DNA of 9,023 nt. Origin: Lentisphaerota bacterium. GTDB lineage: Bacteria; Verrucomicrobiota; Kiritimatiellia; RFP12; UBA3636. The number at the start of each line of letters is the position of its first letter. Positions within the stretch are counted from its first letter, which is position 1. Made by a program: the position numbers and the translations under genes. The notes under the pieces are model-generated. The model saw only the letters and a program-made list of their open reading frames with translations, searched no databases and was not told the DNA's origin. Below are positions 1 through 5,510 of the stretch, piece after piece. Location of the stretch: positions 1 through 9,023 of the forward strand of contig JAAZFF010000117.1 of assembly GCA_012511845.1 (NCBI GenBank), written 5' to 3'.

Positions 1-1
1 C

Positions 2-85
2 TTCGGGGACAAGCTTACTATACCGCAGATAGCCGCCTGGGGAGTCGCTTTTTATCAGCAACTTTGTAGCGTTAAACAGCAGTGA
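2..85 (+). CDS. Possible C-terminal fragment of an upstream gene
   Basis: Frame 2 is open from the window edge to a TGA at 83-85 and reads as 27 residues with protein-like composition (it contains KLTIPQIAAWGVAFYQQLC). The other two plus frames also stop within the first 70 bases or sooner. The family is not recognised. The only support is an open frame at the edge, so this could equally be intergenic. If real, the gene ends just before the repeat-rich spacer. Confidence 0.25.
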   Translation, partial: FGDKLTIPQIAAWGVAFYQQLCSVKQQ

Positions 86-135
86 GATAATTTAAAAAAG
101 TGACAAACGGAAATCAGGACTTGACACTTCGGGGG

Positions 136-183
136 TTAAAACTCACGCAGAGACGCAGGGACGCAGAGACTGAGGGGTTTTAA
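136..183. repeat. CGCAGAGA tandem array flanked by an inverted repeat
   Basis: Three consecutive 8-base units, CGCAGAGA (146-153), CGCAGGGA (154-161) and CGCAGAGA (162-169), sit between TTAAAAC (136-142) and its exact reverse complement GTTTTAA (177-183). The inner CTCA (142-145) and TGAG (171-174) also pair. The whole unit could fold as one hairpin. It resembles small non-coding dispersed repeats found in spacers of PVC-type genomes. That resemblance is from memory; the structure is directly visible. Confidence 0.6.
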
Positions 184-214
184 AGGGTTGATGCTACTGT
201 AGGGGGCGCACCAC

Positions 215-240
215 TGTAGCACAGGCATTCCTGCCTGTGT
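215..240 (+). repeat. Palindromic intergenic repeat, TGTAGCACAGGC type (copy 1)
   Basis: TGTAG is followed by a perfect 7-bp stem, CACAGGC (219-225 region) pairing with GCCTGTG, around the 6-nt loop ATTCCT. Related copies occur at 1841-1856, 1962-1986 and, inverted, 2003-2027. The stem is kept between copies although its bases change, so these are members of one repeat family. Confidence 0.65.
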
Positions 241-255
241 CCAGTTGCTGAGAGG

Positions 256-287
256 AAGGTAGGGACGGCTCTCCGTAGCGGTCCGAG
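256..287 (+). repeat. 32-bp GGACGGCT dispersed repeat (copy 1)
   Basis: This stretch matches 1857-1888 at 31 of 32 positions; the only difference is T at 276 versus C in the other copy. It contains an imperfect palindrome, GGACgGCT and AGCgGTCC around CTCCGT, with one central mismatch per arm. In both copies a TGTAG-type element lies upstream, so the two motifs travel together. Confidence 0.7.
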
Positions 288-607
288 CGGCAGTCATGAC
301 GCAAACGGGTCGCCACGTGGTGCCAACGGATGTGGTGCATACCGTATTTGTCCCTGAACACGACGTAAAGCGGAAGTGCCGAGAATCCGTCCCCGCTACC
401 CGCGCCTCGCAATGTGCAACGGTTTGCGCTGCGTGCTGTCAAAAGCAACACAAGCAAATACCACGATCTAAATATTGTTTTCATCTTCACACACGGCAGT
501 GTTATAGAGCCAGCTTTACAAAGAAAAATTCGCAGAGTTCATTACGGAATCCAACAAAAACATCATTAAACTTGCAAACTGATTTAGCAGAATCAGCGAT
601 CCGAACA

Positions 608-1273
608 TCAGAGGTAAAAGGCAGCCGGCCACACAACGGACAGACATTCATCTCCACTTTCCAATTTGATGTTCTCCTTGCTGTCATACACTTTTTCTAC
701 CCATGACCCCATGTAACAATCATCAAGGGCGACAATTTTTCGTCCCTTTACGATGGTTGTACCGACAAGCTGTTTCCCTGTTGCACCATTGACGGCGAGC
801 CACACTAACTCTGTGCAATAAAGTTCGTTCGAGTCAGAAAGATCAAAGCGTGCATCAAATCGAGACCCGATCTTGCCAATGCAGAAGGCTGCTATCTTAT
901 GCCTGGATTCTTCTTCAGCAAGAACACGAAAGACAGCAACATCGTCATGGTCACACACAAAGGTGCCAAGGAGTTCTGCAGTAACGGCTCCGATGCCTGT
1001 CGTGTCGTCTGCCGAAGCATGCACCACAACAACGGCACCTAATTCATTTGTAGCGACAACTCCCACATGGGAGAATCGCTTTTCCCTCGTCGACATGTCA
1101 CGAAAACAGCTGGACCAACGGCCTTTTCCCGCTCGGAAAACAAGATCACCAGGCTCCACAAGTGACGAGATCGTAGTATCTAGAAGACTTGTATCACTTC
1201 TGCTCGACTGTGGTTTTCCACAGCCGAACAAGATTGCCGTTGTAACGGCACAAATTATAACGGAAGTCCTCAT
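608..1273 (-). CDS. YiiX/YebB-like permuted papain-fold lipoprotein (putative amidase/peptidase)
   Basis: 221 residues. The N-terminus is a lipoprotein signal ending in LFGC at Cys18, so it is probably anchored in a membrane and faces the periplasm; Phe at -2 is atypical for a lipobox. The rest matches the circularly permuted NlpC/P60 (YiiX/YebB) fold: PGDLVFR at 41-47, SHVGVV with the putative catalytic His69, VVHAS with His85, and LYCTELVW at 151-158 with the putative catalytic Cys153. In this permuted class the His precedes the Cys, as here. Substrates of the family are poorly known (lipid, peptide or cell-wall amide bonds), so the exact reaction is left open. Its ATG lies inside the stop of the upstream lipoprotein gene (ATGA overlap), with AAGGA just upstream, indicating translational coupling. 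The fold is well supported; substrate unknown. Confidence 0.8.
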   Translation of the reverse strand: MRTSVIICAVTTAILFGCGKPQSSRSDTSLLDTTISSLVEPGDLVFRAGKGRWSSCFRDMSTREKRFSHVGVVATNELGAVVVVHASADDTTGIGAVTAELLGTFVCDHDDVAVFRVLAEEESRHKIAAFCIGKIGSRFDARFDLSDSNELYCTELVWLAVNGATGKQLVGTTIVKGRKIVALDDCYMGSWVEKVYDSKENIKLESGDECLSVVWPAAFYL

Positions 1274-1620
1274 TCATCCTTGTTCATATGGACCTTCCAT
1301 TTACCATCGATCTTAACAAGGTCTATGGTCTCGATGTCCCCATCCTGCTCTTCCTTGTATCTCACAACGGCCTTGTTGCCATCAATGGATTGGTCAACAA
1401 GAATAAATCGGAAGTTTGGCTCAACAGGAACCACCCCCATAGAGGCAGCCATATCAAGAAACTGTCCGGTTTGCTCTGTAGCATACTTCTTGGATTCCGA
1501 TATCTTCCCCTGTGACAAGTTCTCTACGAACGCCTTGGCCGTATTTTCTGGTGATTTACCACATCCCGTGACTAGTACTACTAACATAGTCACCATAAGG
1601 GCTGTCATGATTTTTTTCAT
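1270..1620 (-). CDS. DUF4878-like small lipoprotein
   Basis: 116 residues from the chosen ATG (1620-1618). A further in-frame start 18 codons upstream (1674) is rejected because an AGAGGAG ribosome binding site lies 8 nt before 1620 and the protein then begins with a proper lipoprotein signal: MKKIM, a hydrophobic stretch, and VTGC with Cys20 as lipidation site. The mature part begins SPENTAKAFVENLSQGKIS and ends LVKIDGKWKVHMNKDE, the pattern of DUF4878 / NTF2-like lipoproteins, in which a helical start is followed by a beta-sheet ending in a VDGKWKV strand. No enzymatic residues are known for the family. It is the first gene of a two-gene operon; the next gene encodes a papain-fold lipoprotein, so the two products may act together at the envelope (inference). 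No convincing -35/-10 pair was found upstream. Confidence 0.8.
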   Translation of the reverse strand: MKKIMTALMVTMLVVLVTGCGKSPENTAKAFVENLSQGKISESKKYATEQTGQFLDMAASMGVVPVEPNFRFILVDQSIDGNKAVVRYKEEQDGDIETIDLVKIDGKWKVHMNKDE

Positions 1621-1628
1621 CCTTTGTT

Positions 1629-1635
1629 CTCCTCT
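1629..1635 (-). promoter_or_regulatory. Ribosome binding site fixing the lipoprotein start
   Basis: On the minus strand AGAGGAG ends 8 nt before the ATG at 1620. It is the strongest Shine-Dalgarno near this gene and supports the shorter start giving a clean lipoprotein signal peptide. Confidence 0.75.
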
Positions 1636-1840
1636 ATGTTGTTTGTTGCCAAACAGTATTAATAAATATGCCAAAAATCCATGGCGTACACTGTCAAGTC
1701 TAGCAAAAACATTATGTACAATACAATAAATTCTTGAACAAAAACACGTTAGATATTTTTTTGTTAGTGGATAAGCCGAGAGCCGAGCAACAGGTAGAGG
1801 GTAGTTTACTTGAGTGATATGCGTACGGCTGACCAGTCAA

Positions 1841-1856
1841 TGTAGTACAGATATTC
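1841..1856 (+). repeat. TGTAGCACAGGC-type repeat, truncated copy
   Basis: TGTAGTACAGATATTC matches the first 16 bases of the element at 215 with three changes (C/T, G/A, C/T). The right stem arm is missing; the 32-bp GGACGGCT repeat follows directly. Confidence 0.5.
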
Positions 1857-1888
1857 AAGGTAGGGACGGCTCTCCGCAGCGGTCCGAG
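1857..1888 (+). repeat. 32-bp GGACGGCT dispersed repeat (copy 2)
   Basis: Identical to 256-287 except for one transition (C at 1877). Same orientation, about 1.6 kb away, with the lipoprotein operon between the two copies. Confidence 0.7.
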
Positions 1889-1961
1889 AAAGGGTTGTTA
1901 AAGGAGTTAGTGGTGGAATAATCGGGTTCGGCATCAAAATCGAAATCGAAGCACCAGCCAA

Positions 1962-1986
1962 TGTAACACAGACATTCCAGTCTGTG
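1962..1986 (+). repeat. TGTAGCACAGGC-type palindromic repeat (copy with compensatory change)
   Basis: TGTAA is followed by CACAGAC and GTCTGTG around the loop ATTCCA, a perfect 7-bp stem. Relative to the copy at 215 one stem pair has changed from G-C to A-T on both sides, leaving pairing intact. Confidence 0.65.
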
Positions 1987-2002
1987 GATCCTAGCAATCG
2001 GT

Positions 2003-2027
2003 CACAGGTAGCAATGCCTGTGCTACA
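2003..2027 (-). repeat. TGTAGCACAGGC-type palindromic repeat (inverted copy)
   Basis: On the minus strand it reads TGTAGCACAGGCATTGCTAC then CTGTG. CACAGG and CCTGTG pair for 6 bp; the seventh pair is a C-A mismatch. It faces the copy at 1962-1986, so the two form a larger inverted arrangement. Confidence 0.6.
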
Positions 2028-2102
2028 GTTTGCGCACCTCAGCCGGTAGCCCAAGAATCATTTCAATAAGGTCAAAATTCTACCCACTGCCCGCTGATCA
2101 CT

Positions 2103-2120
2103 GGCTCGGCGAACCGAGCC
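2103..2120. repeat. Strong GC-rich hairpin (7-bp stem, 4-nt loop)
   Basis: GGCTCGG (2103-2109) and CCGAGCC (2114-2120) are perfect complements around CGAA (TTCG on the minus strand). There is no clean T-run directly after it on either strand and no gene ends beside it, so its role is unclear: it may be another palindromic spacer repeat or part of an RNA. Confidence 0.55.
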
Positions 2121-2150
2121 TCTGCCCTACTTTTCTAAGAAGCCACACCT

Positions 2151-2198
2151 TTACATCTCGGCCCGCCTCCCCAGCACAGCATCATACCTTTTTTGCAT
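2151..2198 (-). CDS. Possible 15-residue leader or remnant ORF
   Basis: On the minus strand an ATG at 2198-2196 is preceded by AGGAG (2207-2203, inside a longer purine run, 4 nt spacing) and a perfect TATAAT (2240-2235) about 40 bases upstream. It encodes MQKRYDAVLGRRAEM and stops at TAA (2153-2151). The hairpin at 2103-2120 follows. No homology is recognised. It could be a short leader peptide, the surviving start of a lost gene, or chance within repeat DNA. Confidence 0.2.
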   Translation of the reverse strand: MQKRYDAVLGRRAEM

Positions 2199-2212
2199 AT
2201 AACTCCTCCCCC

Positions 2213-2242
2213 TTGTTCGCTCCATCCGGAAAGGATTATATT
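2213..2242 (+). promoter_or_regulatory. Candidate sigma70 promoter upstream of recN
   Basis: TTGTTC (2213-2218, 3 of 6 to consensus) and TATATT (2237-2242, 5 of 6) are 18 bases apart; transcription would begin near 2249. Its -10 overlaps a perfect TATAAT on the opposite strand (2240-2235), giving a two-way AT box. A second option, TTGAAA (2279-2284) and TATCTT (2303-2308) with 18 bases between, lies closer to recN. Confidence 0.3.
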
Positions 2243-2316
2243 GCACTGAATTTACGACTATCCAAACGATTTACTTGCTTGAAATCACGTCTCAGCACAT
2301 GTTATCTTATATAACC

Positions 2317-4002
2317 GTGATTGAAAAACTTACAGTAAAAGACCTAGCCGTGGTAGAAAGTGCTGAAATAAACTTCAGCGCCGGACTAAATGTAGTTACA
2401 GGCGAAACCGGAGCTGGAAAATCTGTGCTTGTAGGTGCAATAAATCTGCTTTGCGGAGAAAGGGCTGACAATTCCCTGATACGTCGCGGTGCTAACCAGA
2501 GCACTGTAATGGCAGAAATATCTCTATCACCTGCTGCAAACGAAATTATCACACCGATTCTTGAAGATTCAGGTATAGACCCATGTGAAGATGGATTGCT
2601 GATTCTCAGAAGAACAATCTCAACCACAGGTTCAAGCCGAGGAATGGTAAACAATTGTCCTGCCACAGTGCAAACTCTCAAACGTATAGGAGAACATATT
2701 GTAGATCTCCACGGTGCACATGACAACCAATCACTGTTCAATCCCATGTTTCAGCTCGAAGCACTTGATTCTTTCGGCAAATGCTTTGAAAAGCGCAATA
2801 AATTCGCAACACTCTGGCGAGAAAAGCGCGGACTTGTCAAACAGCGCGAGGAGCTTGCAGGCGTAGGAGAATCTGCTGAGCGTGAGCTGGATTTACTCAA
2901 GTATCAGATTAAAGAAATTGAAGAGGCGAATCTTTCGGTGGATGAGGACGGAGAAGCACTAATAGCGGAACATGCAACGATCTCCAACTCCAGTGCGCTT
3001 TTGGAAATGGCAGGCACAACAACGCAGATGCTCACCGACGCAGAAGGTTCTGTAACAGAAATTCTGGCAGAATTAATCCGCAATATTGAAGGTATGAGCG
3101 CACTGGGATGCGCTGAAGCACCAGCCTGGCTCGACGAAGCCCGCTCAGCATCCATACAGCTTAACGAATTATCACAATCAATAACATCGGTGTTTTCTGC
3201 AATAGACGCCTCCCCCGAACGGATGCTATGGCTCGAAGAGCGCATGACGACAGTTCAAAGGCTCAAACGCAAATACGGAAACTCCATCGAAAACATACTC
3301 GATTTTTATGAAAAAACGAAAGAACGAGTCGATGAGCTGGAATCAAGAGAATACAAGATAGAGCAATTGGATAAGAAAATTGCAGAGCAGGAAAAACTGC
3401 TTTCAGAATCAGCTCAGATACTTTCAAAAAGCCGCAAGGCTGCAAGCGGCAAATTCGCTGAGGCAGTTTCACAACAACTCGCCGACCTCGGTCTCCCCAA
3501 TGCGGCAATCAGCATAAGTATTACACCAGCAGCAATCGACACTGAAACAGGGCGCGATCATGTAGAATTCGAGTTTGCTCCGAATCTGGGCGAATCTGTA
3601 TTGCCCCTTCGAAATATAGCTTCGAGCGGTGAAATTTCACGTGTGATGTTGGCACTGAAATCCGTTCTTGCTGAACATGACAAGATACCTATACTTGTTT
3701 TCGATGAGATAGATGCGAATATCGGCGGTGAAATTGCAAACAATGTCGGTGCCAAGATGGCGACCGCAAGCGAAACGCACCAGATTATATGTATTACTCA
3801 CCTGCCCCAGGTGGCAGCGTGGGGACGCTGCCACTTTGTTGTTTCCAAAAGCGTTGAGGAGGGGCGCACCCATACCCGTATTGAGCCCGTTGATCAGGCA
3901 GACCGGATTGATGAAATAGCCAGAATGCTCGGCGGGGCAGGACTCACCTCCGTTACAATAGAGCATGCCAGGGAGCTTTTATCCCGGCAGGGCAACCGGT
4001 AA
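2317..4002 (+). CDS. recN: DNA repair protein RecN
   Basis: SMC-like ATPase of recombinational double-strand-break repair, 561 residues from the chosen start (E. coli RecN is 553). Walker A GETGAGKS is at 29-36, the RecN-type HGAHDNQSL at 132-140 (HGQHEHQ in many bacteria), a coiled-coil middle with RKYG near 318-321, the ABC signature ASSGEISRVMLAL at 435-447, Walker B ILVFDEID at 459-466 and the THLPQVA switch at 494-500. All ATPase motifs are intact. Start: GTG at 2317 gives MIEKLTVKDLAVVE, which lines up residue for residue with the usual RecN N-terminus; ATG at 2299 (6 codons longer) and TTG at 2275 are alternatives. None has a visible Shine-Dalgarno. It is followed after 41 bases by the Memo-AMMECR1 gene on the same strand, probably one operon. 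No LexA-type operator was recognised upstream. Confidence 0.95.
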   Translation: MIEKLTVKDLAVVESAEINFSAGLNVVTGETGAGKSVLVGAINLLCGERADNSLIRRGANQSTVMAEISLSPAANEIITPILEDSGIDPCEDGLLILRRTISTTGSSRGMVNNCPATVQTLKRIGEHIVDLHGAHDNQSLFNPMFQLEALDSFGKCFEKRNKFATLWREKRGLVKQREELAGVGESAERELDLLKYQIKEIEEANLSVDEDGEALIAEHATISNSSALLEMAGTTTQMLTDAEGSVTEILAELIRNIEGMSALGCAEAPAWLDEARSASIQLNELSQSITSVFSAIDASPERMLWLEERMTTVQRLKRKYGNSIENILDFYEKTKERVDELESREYKIEQLDKKIAEQEKLLSESAQILSKSRKAASGKFAEAVSQQLADLGLPNAAISISITPAAIDTETGRDHVEFEFAPNLGESVLPLRNIASSGEISRVMLALKSVLAEHDKIPILVFDEIDANIGGEIANNVGAKMATASETHQIICITHLPQVAAWGRCHFVVSKSVEEGRTHTRIEPVDQADRIDEIARMLGGAGLTSVTIEHARELLSRQGNR

Positions 4003-4027
4003 CCATACGCATTCAATGAAATATAAT

Positions 4028-4035
4028 AGAAAGGA
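4028..4035 (+). promoter_or_regulatory. Ribosome binding site of the Memo-AMMECR1 gene
   Basis: AGAAAGGA ends 8 nt before the ATG at 4044, a good Shine-Dalgarno that fixes this start. Confidence 0.7.
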
Positions 4036-4043
4036 TTTATAAA

Positions 4044-5510
4044 ATGAAGAATTTGCGAAGAGCAGATAGTTCAAGAACTCTTCGAAGCACAATAGCCGGT
4101 TCCTGGTATCCCGGCACGGCTCAGGACCTGGACGTACTCCTTGACAAATGCTTTGAGACAGTCCCGGAAGTTGATTCAGATGAAACACCAAACGTGTTGC
4201 TTCTGCCTCATGCAGGCTATGTCTACTCAGCACAAACTGCTGCCTATGCCGTAAAGCGAATTCTTAAATCTGATTTTTCACGTATTATTCTGCTGGCTCC
4301 AAGCCACAGGGCATATATAGGAGAAAGTTTTGTTATACCTGAATCTGACACTGTATCTACCCCGTATGGAAGCATCTCCATAGATCTTGAAGCTGTTGAA
4401 AAAATAGCATCTACATTCTCCGTTATAAAAAATGATGGAATTCATGCCAATGAGCATAGTGCTCAAATCCAATACCCCATCCTGCAATACGCACTTGAAG
4501 GTTTTAAAATTGTGCCGCTCATTGTCGGACAACTAAGCAATAAAAGTATAAAAAAGGCGGCTGAAGCTTTAAAGCTGATAATGGACGACGACACTCTTCT
4601 AGTAATCAGCACCGATTTTACCCATTACGGAACTGATTTCGGATATGCACCTTTTGCAAATAATATTCGTGAAAATGTAAAACAGATCGACCTGGAAGCT
4701 TTCGAGAAGATCAACTTAAAAGATCTGGAAGGCTTTACCAAACATCTTGCAGATACTGGAGCGACCATATGTGGAGAAACTCCGATTTCCATAATGATTG
4801 CGATGCTGCCGGAATCAGCAAATATAGAAATGACGAGATACGAAACTTCGTCAGACGATACAGGCGACTACTCCAGATTTGTCTGTTACATGTCGGCTGC
4901 CGGTTATGCAGACTGGAGTGATACTCCGGGAACACAGGAGACATCTGAAGAGGTACTGACAAGTTCTGAAAAGAAAAGTCTTCTCAAGTTTGCAAGGGAA
5001 TCAATCAAATACGCACTTGAAAATCAGCAGCGGATGCCGGAAGACTTTTTTAAAAAAGAGGCTTCAGGTGGTATGCTGTGCAAAATGGGGTGTTTTGTTA
5101 CTCTCAAAATGAAAAACAGCGGTGATTTGCGTGGTTGTATCGGTGAAATATTCCCCAGACGACAACTGTTCAAAGCTGTTACAGAGCTTGCGGCATATTC
5201 TGCATTCGAAGATTACAGGTTTACAGAACTTAAACAGGGCGAATTTGATGCGGTTGAAATTGAAATATCGGCACTGACTCCGCCACAAGCAGTAAATTCA
5301 TGGAAAGATATCGAGATTGGCAAACATGGAATGACTTTGGAAAAACACGGGCGCTCCGCAGTGTTCTTACCTCAAGTTGCCCCTGAGCAGAACTGGACTT
5401 TGGAAGAAACACTTTTAAACCTTTCTCTCAAAGCAGGACTTAAACCGGATGATTGGCGTGAGGGTGCACGGTTTACTGTTTTCGAAGCAATAGTTTTTGG
5501 AGAATCTTAA
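4044..5510 (+). CDS. Fused Memo (system protein B) and AMMECR1 (system protein A) of AmmeMemoRadiSam
   Basis: 488 residues, two domains. Residues about 12-290 are a Memo domain, related to class III extradiol dioxygenases: PHAGYVYS with His56, APSH with His88, EHSAQIQYP with His138, STDFTHYG with Asp191 and His194, and CGETPI with Cys243. His56, His88 and Cys243 match the metal-binding His/His/Cys set reported for human MEMO1, so metal binding is probably kept. A linker (about 291-308) leads to an AMMECR1 domain (about 309-486) with its hallmark LRGCIGE at 362-368. In AmmeMemoRadiSam loci these two proteins occur with a radical SAM enzyme; the system's reaction is unsettled. No radical SAM gene is in view. 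The gene lies 41 bases after recN on the same strand, and its stop shares TTAA with the convergent prmC stop. No signal peptide; cytoplasmic. Confidence 0.92.
   Translation: MKNLRRADSSRTLRSTIAGSWYPGTAQDLDVLLDKCFETVPEVDSDETPNVLLLPHAGYVYSAQTAAYAVKRILKSDFSRIILLAPSHRAYIGESFVIPESDTVSTPYGSISIDLEAVEKIASTFSVIKNDGIHANEHSAQIQYPILQYALEGFKIVPLIVGQLSNKSIKKAAEALKLIMDDDTLLVISTDFTHYGTDFGYAPFANNIRENVKQIDLEAFEKINLKDLEGFTKHLADTGATICGETPISIMIAMLPESANIEMTRYETSSDDTGDYSRFVCYMSAAGYADWSDTPGTQETSEEVLTSSEKKSLLKFARESIKYALENQQRMPEDFFKKEASGGMLCKMGCFVTLKMKNSGDLRGCIGEIFPRRQLFKAVTELAAYSAFEDYRFTELKQGEFDAVEIEISALTPPQAVNSWKDIEIGKHGMTLEKHGRSAVFLPQVAPEQNWTLEETLLNLSLKAGLKPDDWREGARFTVFEAIVFGES

Larger units (their letters stand above)
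194..484 (-). pseudogene. Possible signal-peptide gene start running into repeat DNA
   Basis: On the minus strand an ATG at 484-482 begins a frame whose first 20 or so residues look like a signal peptide (MKTIFRSWYLLVLLLTA). From about base 425 leftward the frame translates GC-rich repeat sequence, including the 256-287 element, and ends in it. No Shine-Dalgarno is visible. It may be a secreted-protein gene whose 3' part was replaced by repeat DNA, or chance. A functional protein is unlikely. Confidence 0.2.
86..607. other. Repeat-rich spacer without a convincing intact gene
   Basis: About 520 bases lie between the possible upstream gene end and the YiiX-like gene. The left half holds a CGCAGAGA tandem array inside an inverted repeat (136-183), a CACAGGC hairpin repeat (215-240) and a GGACGGCT repeat (256-287). 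Bases 288-420 are GC-rich and unlike the genes around them, and are probably more of a repeat unit. The open frames across it are translated repeats. No rho-independent terminator with a T-run was seen after the YiiX-like stop at 608. Confidence 0.6.
1621..2316. other. Second repeat-rich spacer, divergent between lipoprotein operon and recN
   Basis: About 700 bases. The left part (1621-1760) is AT-rich and should hold the lipoprotein-operon promoter, but only an isolated TTGACA (minus, 1697-1692) was seen. Bases 1841-2027 carry four repeat copies; ATCGAA occurs twice in tandem at 1939-1950. Bases 2103-2120 form a strong hairpin and 2151-2240 hold a possible mini-gene. The open frames here are translated repeats. 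Confidence 0.6.

Noticed and set aside
136..183. CRISPR array
   Set aside because: The units are 8 bases and directly adjacent with no spacers; there are no cas genes.
296..706. 136-codon plus-strand open frame
   Set aside because: It runs through repeat DNA and then antisense to the end of the YiiX-like gene; composition and content do not look like a protein.
1806..2054. 82-codon minus-strand open frame in the second spacer
   Set aside because: It is a translation of three repeat copies (1841-2027) and has no ribosome site or recognisable domain.
2103..2120. Rho-independent terminator
   Set aside because: The stem is strong, but neither strand has a proper T-run right after it and no gene ends next to it.
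2213..2316. LexA/SOS operator before recN
   Set aside because: recN is often SOS-controlled, but neither a CTGT-N8-ACAG nor a GAAC-N4-GTTC box was found here.
4022..4027. Perfect TATAAT between recN and the Memo-AMMECR1 gene
   Set aside because: No -35 box at a suitable distance, and a start there would remove the ribosome site at 4028-4035.
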